Origin: Lysobacterales bacterium
GTDB taxonomy: Bacteria > Pseudomonadota > Gammaproteobacteria > Xanthomonadales > SZUA-36
Assembly (NCBI GenBank): GCA_029859645.1
Contig: JAOUCS010000026.1
Location: 1 to 33,916 of the forward strand
DNA: 33,916 bases
Direction of reading: 5' to 3'
In this document: positions 1-7,769 of the stretch, in pieces
Numbering within the stretch: the stretch's first letter is position 1
How the letters are laid out: the number at the start of each line of letters is the position of its first letter
Program-made: the position numbers and the translations under genes
Notes under the pieces: model-generated
The model's input: only the letters and a program-made list of their open reading frames with translations
What the model was told of the DNA's origin: nothing
Databases searched by the model: none

Positions 1-542
1 CGTATGTTCTGCAGGGTACACAACCTTCTTCGATTCCCGATGGCCTTGTCCCGAAGCCCTGCTTGTCGTTGCGGGTCAGCCAGCCGGAATCTGCACCAGG
101 ATTCAACACGGTGCGCATGGCGTATCGCATCGAACCCAATCGCATGGACTATTTTGCCTACCACGAATGGGTCGCCACGCCCGCCAGGATGATGGCTTCG
201 TTGATTGAAACGCGCCTTGACGAATCAGGCTTGTTTGGCGCGATCGTTACAGGATCTTCCGATATCAGGACGGATTTACGGCTGGATTCCGAAGTGCTGT
301 CATTGCAGCAGGAGTTCGAGGACGGGACCAGTAACGTAACGCTGGCAGTCAAAGTCAACCTGGTGAAGGTTTCGAACCGGTCACTGATAAATTCCAGGAC
401 ATTCAGTTACCGGGTGCCCGCCGATGAACAGAATGCAGAAGCCGGTGTGGTGGCCGCCAGCCTGGCCACGGAACGATTCCTTGATGACCTGGCAAGATTT
501 GTCTCGTCCGCCGTAAAGCCGATGGAATGCCCCCGGCCCTGA
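1..542 (+). CDS. ABC-type transport auxiliary lipoprotein (PqiC/DUF330-like), 3' part only
   Basis: The gene runs in from the left edge, with codons in phase from base 3, so the start, signal peptide and lipobox lie outside the window. The visible ~179 residues match the ABC_trans_aux family: a 'YVLQG...LRVSQPESAPGF' beginning, then 'RMAYRIEPNRMDYFAYHEWVATPARM', a typical signature of the family. The rest is the usual alternating beta/helix domain ending near the TGA at 540-542. Members of this family are outer-membrane-directed lipoproteins that partner MlaE/MCE-type ABC transporters in phospholipid trafficking, so I expect the genes to the left to encode that transporter; this cannot be checked here. 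It converges on the cbpM gene with only 41 bp between them. An internal ATG at 63 is in frame but would delete part of the conserved domain, so I do not use it as the start. Confidence 0.8.
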   Translation, partial: YVLQGTQPSSIPDGLVPKPCLSLRVSQPESAPGFNTVRMAYRIEPNRMDYFAYHEWVATPARMMASLIETRLDESGLFGAIVTGSSDIRTDLRLDSEVLSLQQEFEDGTSNVTLAVKVNLVKVSNRSLINSRTFSYRVPADEQNAEAGVVAASLATERFLDDLARFVSSAVKPMECPRP

Positions 543-583
543 TGCAGGAGTTCGGTCATCGCGGCCGGTTGATCAGCTGTCTT

Positions 584-889
584 CTATGCCTTCTCAAGCT
601 CCGCGATTCGATCCAGGAGTTCCAGTGCCAGTGCCGCGCCGGCCAGGTTCACACCCAGGTCCCGCTGCAAGTGAACTGCGGTCCGAACGCGCCTGACGCT
701 GCTGATATGGAATTGCCAGGAATCTGCTTTTTCGGGAACGACCTCATTGTCTGACGGGTCCAGGATGCCTTCCTGCACAAAAGTGATCACTTCCTCAACC
801 CGAACCGTGCAATGGCGACAAAGCTCGTCCACGGAGATCAGTGTCTCTGCTTCGATCAGCTGACCGCGCAATGTTTTATGCTCTGCCAT
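584..889 (-). CDS. cbpM: chaperone modulator CbpM
   Basis: A 101-aa MerR-HTH-like protein of the CbpM family, normal length for the family. CbpM binds the J-domain of CbpA and inhibits its co-chaperone and DNA-binding activity. The sequence shows the typical pattern: an N-terminal 'LISVDELCRHCTVRVEEVITFVQEGIL' MerR-like helix-turn-helix (about residues 18-44), a beta segment with 'WQFHISSVRRVRTAVHLQRDLGVNLAGAALALELLDRIAELE', and a C-terminal helix. The ATG at 889 is 3 bp after the cbpA stop, the classic cbpA-cbpM arrangement. It is the last gene of the long minus-strand run. It should not be read as a stand-alone MerR transcription factor. Confidence 0.9.
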   Translation of the reverse strand: MAEHKTLRGQLIEAETLISVDELCRHCTVRVEEVITFVQEGILDPSDNEVVPEKADSWQFHISSVRRVRTAVHLQRDLGVNLAGAALALELLDRIAELEKA

Positions 890-892
890 GAC

Positions 893-1846
893 TCAAACCT
901 CCATTCCTGCGCGTGGATTGAATGCGAACTGCTGTTTCATCGCCTGATAAACCCGGCGTTGTTCCTCGTTTTCTGCTTTTGGCAGGGCTATTTGCAGAAC
1001 CACATACAAATCGCCGGGTTCCCCTGCCGGTATCCCCCGCCCCTTGAGTCTCAGTTTTTTACCAGCCTGTGATCCTGCCGGAATTTTCAAATCGACAACC
1101 CCGGCTGGAGTCGGCACCTTGACGGTGGCGCCCAGCGCCGCTTCCCAGGGAGCCAGCGGTAAATCCAGGTAGACATCCGCACCTTCGACCCGGTAATGGC
1201 TGCGAGGATTGAAATCCACCTCCAGGTAGAGATCTCCAGCCTCGCCACCCCCATGGCCGGCGCCGCCCTGGCCTGCGAGGCGTATCTGCTGACCCCTTCG
1301 AATACCCTTCGGTATACGCACTTTCAGAGTTCTCGGGCGGGTCACAACCCTGCCGCTGTGATCCAGGGCTGACACCTGCAGAGTGATCGACCGAGTTGCT
1401 CCGTTATAGCTGTCTTCAAGCTCTACCATGACCCTGGCATGGTGGTCGTCGCCGCGCATCTGGAATCCCCGGCTGCTTCGGCCCGGTTGACCGGCCTGGT
1501 GGAAACCACGGCCATAAAGCGATTCAAAAAAGTCGCTGAAGCCGCCCAGGTCCGGGCCACCCGCTCCGCCGCCACTGAACTCGAACCCGGCATCCCAACC
1601 CGGGGGTGGATGAAATTCCTGGCCGGCCTGCCATTGCGAGCCCAGTTGGTCGTACGCGGTGCGCTTTTCGGGATCTTTCAGAACCTCGTAAGCCTCTCCG
1701 ACTTCTTTGAATTTGGCTTCGGCATCGGCTTCTTTGCTGACATCAGGATGATACTTGCGCGCCAACTTGCGGTAAGCGCGCTTGATCTCATCCTGGGTAG
1801 CGTCTTTCTTGACGCCCATGATGTCGTAGTAATCCTTGTATTCCAT
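893..1846 (-). CDS. cbpA: DnaJ-class co-chaperone CbpA (curved DNA-binding protein)
   Basis: 317 aa, close to the ~306 aa of the E. coli protein. The N-terminal J-domain (about residues 1-70) contains the essential HPD motif in 'KYHPDVSK', followed by a Gly/Phe-rich linker (about 75-135) and two beta-sandwich C-terminal substrate-binding domains ('[19 protein letters not shown]', 'LRLKGRGIP'). There is no zinc-finger cysteine block, which separates it from DnaJ. CbpA stimulates DnaK ATPase and binds curved DNA in the nucleoid. The ORF extends 10 codons upstream, but the ATG at 1846 begins the canonical '[12 protein letters not shown]' and has AGGAG 6 nt before it. It lies 8 bp downstream of the thioesterase gene, so it is probably co-transcribed with the lipid genes as well as with cbpM. 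Confidence 0.93.
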   Translation of the reverse strand: MEYKDYYDIMGVKKDATQDEIKRAYRKLARKYHPDVSKEADAEAKFKEVGEAYEVLKDPEKRTAYDQLGSQWQAGQEFHPPPGWDAGFEFSGGGAGGPDLGGFSDFFESLYGRGFHQAGQPGRSSRGFQMRGDDHHARVMVELEDSYNGATRSITLQVSALDHSGRVVTRPRTLKVRIPKGIRRGQQIRLAGQGGAGHGGGEAGDLYLEVDFNPRSHYRVEGADVYLDLPLAPWEAALGATVKVPTPAGVVDLKIPAGSQAGKKLRLKGRGIPAGEPGDLYVVLQIALPKAENEEQRRVYQAMKQQFAFNPRAGMEV

Positions 1847-1854
1847 TGAAGCTC

Positions 1855-2346
1855 CTAGGGGCTCATCGTTCCACAAACAGGGGCGGTCCAGCTCAGCGCC
1901 CGGTGTTTTTCAACCAGCCGGTCAAGACCCTCTGCCAGTTCCTCCCGGAAAGGCGCTGTGCGACGGGCATTCATATCAACGCTGGCCGTGATGTACTCCA
2001 GCGTCGCAGCCAGCCTGCCGCTGGTTTCATTAACGATGAAATACATGCCGTGAAACGTCTTTTCACTCCTGCCCAGCACACGGCTATAGGTGGTCACCCG
2101 GTCGCCGACGTTTAATTCTGCACGGTAATTGAGGTGATGTTCAAGATCGAACTGGCTGACCTGGTGGCGGCTGAACCAGGCCTCATCAATGCCGATTTCT
2201 TCCAGCACCACCCAGCCACCAAGCTCATACAGCGCCAGGTAGAACTGCACGTTTACGTGACCGTTGCGGTCCTCCCAGTCGGCGGGGATGATCGTGTCCA
2301 GCTGAACAGGCAGTTCGCGGATGTGTTCAATTTTTGGATATATCAT
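1855..2346 (-). CDS. hot-dog fold acyl-CoA thioesterase
   Basis: 163 aa with the 4HBT-type hot-dog pattern: '[19 protein letters not shown]' (about residues 23-41) carries the Asp/Asn-Gly-His region typical of 4-hydroxybenzoyl-CoA thioesterase-like enzymes, followed by '[30 protein letters not shown]' strands. Such enzymes hydrolyse acyl-CoA to free acid and CoA. The ATG at 2346 overlaps the end of the SSF symporter gene by 20 bp, indicating translational coupling. Within a run of acyltransferase genes it may adjust the acyl-CoA pool or release fatty acids. The substrate cannot be read from the sequence. Short-chain and carnitine-related thioesterases share this fold. Confidence 0.8.
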   Translation of the reverse strand: MIYPKIEHIRELPVQLDTIIPADWEDRNGHVNVQFYLALYELGGWVVLEEIGIDEAWFSRHQVSQFDLEHHLNYRAELNVGDRVTTYSRVLGRSEKTFHGMYFIVNETSGRLAATLEYITASVDMNARRTAPFREELAEGLDRLVEKHRALSWTAPVCGTMSP

Positions 2347-4072
2347 GGGCTTTCTGAGTGGCAGGAAGACGATAGGATCGGGCCGTACCCCACCATGCCA
2401 GAACCCCGGTTATCACCAGAGATGAACCTACACCGATTGACAACAGGATTTCTCCGAGGGCGGAACCGCCTGTCGCCCGCTGGTAGGGCATGGCATAGAA
2501 CAGGATCATCAGGATGGAAAATACCACCCCGAACACGATCAGGATTTTTGGCCAGAGCAACGTCCGGGACAGTTTTTCCGCATCAATTTCAGATTCCGGC
2601 ACCTGGTGTAACTGCTCGCGCAGAGCGTGTTCTCTCCCGGTCACTTTACCCTGCAGCGAAACCAGCTCGACGGTGACATAGCTCAACACGACACCCACCA
2701 GGATTGGGTCCAGGAACACCGGCAGATCTACGATTTTCAACAAAGCCAGCGTGTTGGTGACAAGGTTGCCCAGCAAGCCCGCGATGATGCCCCAGAAGGC
2801 CCCCGCTTCGGTAATGCGGGTGCTCCAGACACTCATGAACGCCACAGGACCCCAGGACGAAGCAAACAAAGTCCCGGCGAAATAGGTTATCCAGAACAGC
2901 TTGCCTTCGGGCAGTGCATAGGCCACTGCCAGCGCGACCAGGCTGATCAGGAACATCGCGCGACGGCTCATTTTCAGCCGCAACTGATTATCAGTGGTTC
3001 TCTGGGGAAGAATATCGTTACTGGCACTGAAGCCCACCAGCGAAAGAAACGTGGAGGCCGAGGACAGGCCCGCGGCCAGGATGCCGGACATCAGCAGTAC
3101 GCCTACCAGTGTGGGCATCACGTTCAGCGCTGCCCAGATCATGTTTTCCTGGTTGGGCTCGATATCCGGATTCAGCAGGTTGACGGCCGCACCCGAAAGC
3201 ATCAGCACGGTGTACAGAACCATCACCACGCCCGCCGTGATTGTCGCCGAGCGGATCACGATATGCTCATTGCGCGCCATCAGATAGCGGCTGGCCTGCC
3301 AGGGGCTGACCGCAACCACAATACCCCAGGCGATACCCAGGATGACTCCATAAATCAGTGTTTCGGCAGGCGTCTGCCAGGTGGCATCGGGCCCGGTCGC
3401 GCCGTGCCAGGAAATGATCCCCGGCTTGGCCTCCCACGTCGCCAGGTCACGAATGCTGGCAAACCAACCACCGGCGTCGTCGACAATAAACGCCAGGCCC
3501 AGGAACGCGACAGCCGCGAACAGCAGGAACATCATGGTATCGGTGAGCACCACGCCGCTGGAACCGGAATACAGCGTGAACAGCGTGTAGCCGGCCCAGG
3601 CAATGAGCAGCGTGAGATAAAAAGGCAGCCCGGTGACCTCGTTGACAATGGTCGCTGCGCCCTGCGTGACCATTACCAGGTAAGCGGTGCAGCCCAGCAC
3701 AATGGTGATGCCGGCGACGACCTGAACCCTGCGGCTGTCAAACCGCTGGCCAAAGTACTCGGCCACGGTGAGTGCCCGACTGCGGCGCAGGAAACGCCCG
3801 AAATACAACCCGCCCGCAGTGTAGCCGACGCAGTTGATTGCAGTGAGTATGATCACCACCGCCGGGAATCCGGAATAGCCCAACCCGGTCTCACCCATGA
3901 AGGCGTTGGTGCTCATCAGGCTGGCGACCAGCGTGCCGACGATCAGCAGCGTGGGAGCATTGCGGCCCGCTACGAAATAGTCCTCAAGGTGCTTGACCCG
4001 GCGACCGGCGTAATTACCGACGGCCAGGTAAACGGCCATGCTGATCAGCAGCCCGACCGCATAAACACTCAT
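2327..4072 (-). CDS. sodium:solute symporter (SSF family)
   Basis: 581 aa, hydrophobic throughout, with about 13 predicted transmembrane helices and the SSF/LeuT-fold signatures: 'DYFVAGRNAP' near residue 32, 'LTVAEYFGQRF' around 100, 'SGILAAGLSSASTFLSLVGFSASNDI' around 330. The latter is the Na+-site region in TM8/9. SSF proteins import sugars, amino acids, vitamins or monocarboxylates with sodium. The substrate is not recognisable; the general shape is nearer to proline/pantothenate/monocarboxylate members than to the sugar (SGLT) ones. ATGA overlap with the upstream acyltransferase gene and 20-bp overlap with the thioesterase gene put it firmly in the operon, suggesting it feeds carboxylate or another precursor to the lipid pathway (inference). 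Confidence 0.85.
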   Translation of the reverse strand: MSVYAVGLLISMAVYLAVGNYAGRRVKHLEDYFVAGRNAPTLLIVGTLVASLMSTNAFMGETGLGYSGFPAVVIILTAINCVGYTAGGLYFGRFLRRSRALTVAEYFGQRFDSRRVQVVAGITIVLGCTAYLVMVTQGAATIVNEVTGLPFYLTLLIAWAGYTLFTLYSGSSGVVLTDTMMFLLFAAVAFLGLAFIVDDAGGWFASIRDLATWEAKPGIISWHGATGPDATWQTPAETLIYGVILGIAWGIVVAVSPWQASRYLMARNEHIVIRSATITAGVVMVLYTVLMLSGAAVNLLNPDIEPNQENMIWAALNVMPTLVGVLLMSGILAAGLSSASTFLSLVGFSASNDILPQRTTDNQLRLKMSRRAMFLISLVALAVAYALPEGKLFWITYFAGTLFASSWGPVAFMSVWSTRITEAGAFWGIIAGLLGNLVTNTLALLKIVDLPVFLDPILVGVVLSYVTVELVSLQGKVTGREHALREQLHQVPESEIDAEKLSRTLLWPKILIVFGVVFSILMILFYAMPYQRATGGSALGEILLSIGVGSSLVITGVLAWWGTARSYRLPATQKAHDISKN

Positions 4073-5478
4073 ACGGCAGCTTCAAGCAACTCGCTGAAGG
4101 ACTGTTCCAGGCATTCTCTGAAGAACTCAATGTCAGGCATGATCTCGCGGGCCGAAATAATGCTGAAACTCATCTCGCCGTTGTAACTGGGCGTGGCAAT
4201 GAACAACCCCATTCCATCGGCCAGCGGGGCCAGTCCAAAGGTATGCAGCAACTGTGCACCGTTCATATACAAAGGCACCTGCGGTCCCGGTACATTGGAA
4301 ATAAACAGGTTACAGAACTTGGAGGTGAACCTGCCGCCGGCTACCAGGCGGGCCACGCCGGCCATCGTGGCGGCCGGTACGTGCTGGCTCAGGTCGGTCA
4401 TCAGGCGTGCCGAGATTCCGGACTTCGCCGCCTTGGTCTGTTGCGTCGTGTCCCTGATGGTCAACAGTCGCTCAATCGGATCAGCGATGTTCGTGGGCAA
4501 TGCTACGGACATCGCGCTGATCTTGTTGCCGGGGGCTTCGGATTCCGCACCCTTGCTTCTCTTGTTGACCGGCGCAACGGCCACCAGGGGCTCGTCTGGC
4601 AGCTCGTCATGAAATTCGAGGTAGCTGCGGAGCGCTCCACTGCATATCGCCAACACCACGTCATTGATGGTCGAGTCTTCGATGCTGTCCTTGATCTGCT
4701 TCATATCCGCCAGGCTGAATACCGTCGCGTCGAACATCTTGTGCGGCGAAACCGCCTGGTTGAAGCGCGTCGCCGGTACTTTCCGGCTGGTACCGCCTTC
4801 TGAAGAAAGTGATTTCACAATCGTGTTGAAAATCGCCGGGGAAAACCGCAACAGGGTGCCGGCCATTTTGACCGGCGACTGGATGTTGCTCACCAGTGCG
4901 CGTTCCAGCACCGTGACGGTGGAGGGCGATTCCGCCGAACTTTCCGGCCACTGCGGCAATTCGACAGCGGGCGTCCCTTCGGTGTCAATATCGGATAGCG
5001 CATTGAAAAAATGCATCGCCGACGTGCCGTCGATAGCCGCATGGTGCACCCGCGTGGCAATGGCGTAGCAACCTCTGGGAATACCCTTGATCCGGTCCAG
5101 TCCCTCGATGATATACATATCCCATAACGGCCGGTTCATATCCATCGGCCGGCTGAAATGCCGTGCCAGGTGAATACAGAACTGGCGCCAGTCACCGGGT
5201 TCCGGGAGACGCCCGTGAAACATGTGGTGCTCGACGTCGAAGTACTCATCCTCGACCCAGTACGGGTGATCAAAATCATAGGGCAGGCGCATCAGGCGGC
5301 GCCGGAACACCGGTGAAGTGCCCAGCCGGTCTTCCACGTGTTCGATGATGTCTTTGAACCGCACCTTGCCACTGGGAGCGGTTGACGGATTGTAAATATT
5401 CACACCCATCACGTGGGTCAGGTTGTTGCCCGTTTCGATGTACAGAAACTGGGCGTCCTGTGCGCTAAGTTGTTGCAT
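4069..5478 (-). CDS. wax ester synthase / diacylglycerol acyltransferase (WS/DGAT)
   Basis: 469 aa, the usual size for bacterial WS/DGAT. The catalytic HHxxxDG motif is present as HHAAIDG at residues 145-151. The family landmarks 'NRPLW' (115-119) and 'INDVVLAICSGALR' and the C-terminal WES_acyltransf region ('SNVPGPQVPLYMNGAQL') are all visible. The enzyme transfers acyl groups from acyl-CoA to diacylglycerol (making TAG) or to fatty alcohols (making wax esters) at the inner face of the membrane, where storage lipid bodies form. Its start ATG overlaps the plsB stop (ATGA), so it is co-translated with the glycerol-3-phosphate acyltransferase. No fatty acyl-CoA reductase is visible in the window, which favours TAG over wax here (inference). 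Confidence 0.93.
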   Translation of the reverse strand: MQQLSAQDAQFLYIETGNNLTHVMGVNIYNPSTAPSGKVRFKDIIEHVEDRLGTSPVFRRRLMRLPYDFDHPYWVEDEYFDVEHHMFHGRLPEPGDWRQFCIHLARHFSRPMDMNRPLWDMYIIEGLDRIKGIPRGCYAIATRVHHAAIDGTSAMHFFNALSDIDTEGTPAVELPQWPESSAESPSTVTVLERALVSNIQSPVKMAGTLLRFSPAIFNTIVKSLSSEGGTSRKVPATRFNQAVSPHKMFDATVFSLADMKQIKDSIEDSTINDVVLAICSGALRSYLEFHDELPDEPLVAVAPVNKRSKGAESEAPGNKISAMSVALPTNIADPIERLLTIRDTTQQTKAAKSGISARLMTDLSQHVPAATMAGVARLVAGGRFTSKFCNLFISNVPGPQVPLYMNGAQLLHTFGLAPLADGMGLFIATPSYNGEMSFSIISAREIMPDIEFFRECLEQSFSELLEAAV

Positions 5479-7769
5479 CAGTATTCACCATGGCTGGACA
5501 AGGCCATCAAGCGGATTCGTTCCAGCATTCTGGACAGTTCCTTGAAGTCCAGCAACAGGCGGTGCCGCCTGTCTGAGACCTCTTCACTGCCGATTTGTGT
5601 CAATTCAAGGTTTTCTGCCAGTTTATACCCGTTCTGGAACAGAATTTTACCGATGGACGCCTCGCTGGTGATCCGCCGTTGCAAATAAGCCTGTTTTCCG
5701 GCCTTGAGAGACTGCGCGATGCATTCTTCCTCGCCGGGTGCAGCTTCATTACCGGCCCTCACCAGCAGGTCGAACACCACGCTGTAGGCTTCGACAAAGG
5801 GCAGCAGGGTCGCGTGCGCCAGCAACGGTTGCAGCTGGAACATCATCATGTGCAGGACAGCTTCGCCACCGGCTGCGAGATGCTCCCGCCAGGCAGAATC
5901 CGATCGCTCGAGCTCGGCCTTCAACTGCTTCTGGAATTTCCGTTTCGACGGATAAAAGAATTCGAACTTGAAAAAATTCCGCAGCCTGAGCGTCTCGGCC
6001 CAGAACATGTCTTCTGCCCCTTCCTCACCCGCGTCACTGGCCTTCAGCAGGGCCAGTTCGATGATCGCCTTGTTAACGAAGTGGTGAATGATGGTATTGC
6101 GGTAGTAACTGGCCATCGGATGCTGATCGGGTTCAATGCCAAAGACGGTATCAAGCCCTTCGTCGTAACGAATCAGCAATCCCATTGCCACCATGGCATC
6201 TGCCAGGTCCTGGACATGCGACAGGCGCTCCGGCCTGAAATCACTGGTCAACCGGATGCCCCTGGCATGCGCCCAGCGGACGATGGCCAGTGCTTCGACC
6301 TGGATTTCCTGGATGGTGAGGGCGCGGGGCGAGGCGCCCAGCAGTACCATGCAACTCACTGCCGGGAGTGTAATCGGCGTGACTTTGTTGGCCTGCACAG
6401 CGACTTCGAAGGCAATTTTCGGCAGGGCCATCTGGTCGGCCGGGTCGGGAGCCTGCTCCAGCACCACAGACTCTCCGAAATCAAGATACATGCGGCCCAT
6501 CGGCTGGCGCAGGCTGGAAAGATAGCCGATGAACCACTTCAGTGATTCCGGCTTTTTGACCTTGCCCGTTTGCTCGCTGGCGTATTCTTCCACGTCCCGC
6601 ATCAGGTCATAACTGACGGTCACCGGGATAACGTGAATATCTCGCGCCTCGGTGAAATGCGCGGCTTCCAGCACGTATTTCAGCAGGCCCAGCCGGGGCG
6701 GCATCAATTTACCGGTGCGTGACCGGGTGCCTTCGAACGCCCAGGTCATGGGAAAGCGCTTCTCCATCAGGTATCCGATGTACTGCCTCAACACCAGCTT
6801 GTACAGGGGGTTATCCTGAAATTTCCTGCGGATGAATATGCCGCCGGATCGCTTCATCAGCAGCCCCAGGCCGGCGAAGTTCATATTGATCCCGGCAAAG
6901 ATGTGCAACATGCGAAAGTCGTTCTCAAACAGGGTCGATGTGAGAGCAATGCTGTCCATGTAGGTCTTGTGCGTGAACAGCAGCATGGCCGGGTGGTTCT
7001 GCACGATGTCACCCACCCGTTCCAGGTCCTGGTCGCGGAATACCACCTCACCCCCGTAGCTCAGGGACATGACCCAGTTGTCAAACCGCGCCCGCAGGTC
7101 GATAAACAGCGAGTCAGGAACCGCGATCAGCTCCTTCATGTATTCATCCGCTTCTTGCTGCAATTCAGCGGCAGGCTGGCCGGTTTCAGTTGCCAGCGCC
7201 GTCAGCGCTGAGCGAAATCGTGGGCTGCTGCGCAGGCTTTCGGCTACGAACCGGGGCGCCTTGTAACGCCGCCCGATCAGCGCCCACTCGGCCACTTCGA
7301 GCGACAAACCGGCCTGGCGCATGACAAAGGCCGCAAAGGCATTCTCGGACCCGGCCGCTTTGGCGTCCACCTGTTCCTCAAAACGATTCTTCAACTCCGA
7401 CAAAGTGGCCGGTTCGCCGCTGATACAGCGTGCCCGATCGCGGTCGCGGAACATGATCCAGCGCCCTCTCAATGAACCTGGGTGGCGTGGATCGCCGAAC
7501 ATCAGGTGACGCAGCGGCAGCGGCTTTTTGGTGGGCGTATCGGTGTCAGGCATCAGCCACGCCACGCGAACCGGTACCAACAGCGTATTACCCGGCGCAT
7601 CCAGCCGCGCCGTGAGCCGCTTCAGGTCGGATAGCAACACCAGGTCGTCGGATGGCAGGCAATCCCTGATCAGCTTCTGTTCGAGGCGGTTTCCGGCATC
7701 TGCCAGGAACAGCAACGGACCGTCATGCTGAAGGGCCTGGACTTCAGGAAAACTTCCTGCCCGGCTCAC
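5478..7769 (-). CDS. plsB: glycerol-3-phosphate 1-O-acyltransferase PlsB
   Basis: 763 aa, somewhat shorter than E. coli PlsB (~807). The four GPAT blocks are visible: H267-x4-D272 (HKTYMD), 'GGIFIRRKF' (309-317), 'FEGTRSRTGK' (345-354) and 'IPVTVSYD' (381-388). It acylates sn-glycerol-3-phosphate at position 1 at the inner membrane, using acyl-CoA or acyl-ACP. The start is GTG at 7769, which overlaps the stop of the upstream HAD/PlsC gene (GTGA). It makes the substrate for that PlsC domain, and the downstream WS/DGAT uses the product after dephosphorylation. Block I is HKTYMD rather than the common HRSHMD, so this is a divergent member that may be a second copy dedicated to storage lipid. Whether another plsB exists elsewhere cannot be seen. 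Confidence 0.92.
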   Translation of the reverse strand: MSRAGSFPEVQALQHDGPLLFLADAGNRLEQKLIRDCLPSDDLVLLSDLKRLTARLDAPGNTLLVPVRVAWLMPDTDTPTKKPLPLRHLMFGDPRHPGSLRGRWIMFRDRDRARCISGEPATLSELKNRFEEQVDAKAAGSENAFAAFVMRQAGLSLEVAEWALIGRRYKAPRFVAESLRSSPRFRSALTALATETGQPAAELQQEADEYMKELIAVPDSLFIDLRARFDNWVMSLSYGGEVVFRDQDLERVGDIVQNHPAMLLFTHKTYMDSIALTSTLFENDFRMLHIFAGINMNFAGLGLLMKRSGGIFIRRKFQDNPLYKLVLRQYIGYLMEKRFPMTWAFEGTRSRTGKLMPPRLGLLKYVLEAAHFTEARDIHVIPVTVSYDLMRDVEEYASEQTGKVKKPESLKWFIGYLSSLRQPMGRMYLDFGESVVLEQAPDPADQMALPKIAFEVAVQANKVTPITLPAVSCMVLLGASPRALTIQEIQVEALAIVRWAHARGIRLTSDFRPERLSHVQDLADAMVAMGLLIRYDEGLDTVFGIEPDQHPMASYYRNTIIHHFVNKAIIELALLKASDAGEEGAEDMFWAETLRLRNFFKFEFFYPSKRKFQKQLKAELERSDSAWREHLAAGGEAVLHMMMFQLQPLLAHATLLPFVEAYSVVFDLLVRAGNEAAPGEEECIAQSLKAGKQAYLQRRITSEASIGKILFQNGYKLAENLELTQIGSEEVSDRRHRLLLDFKELSRMLERIRLMALSSHGEY

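Noticed and set aside
83-192. Short plus-strand frame 4-192 with an ATG at the left edge
   Set aside because: It is out of frame with the lipoprotein gene whose conserved sequence covers the same bases.
584-889. Reading the MerR-like 101-aa protein as a stand-alone transcription regulator
   Set aside because: Its length, sequence and 3-bp spacing after cbpA fit the CbpM modulator, which acts on CbpA protein.
3190-3205. TGTACA hexamers inside coding regions (for example near 3194, 5441, 6808, 9873 and 14278) as extra CarH sites
   Set aside because: They are single occurrences without 11-bp-phased neighbours or nearby promoters, as expected by chance.
2627-4186. A 519-codon open frame on the plus strand opposite the SSF symporter gene
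   Set aside because: The translation is rich in Gln, His, Arg and Gly, has no TM or family motif, and is the mirror of a hydrophobic coding sequence; the minus-strand product is a clear SSF protein.
5595-6545. A 316-codon plus-strand frame opposite plsB
   Set aside because: Low-complexity Gln/His/Arg composition typical of the antisense of a GC-rich gene; plsB motifs are certain on the minus strand.
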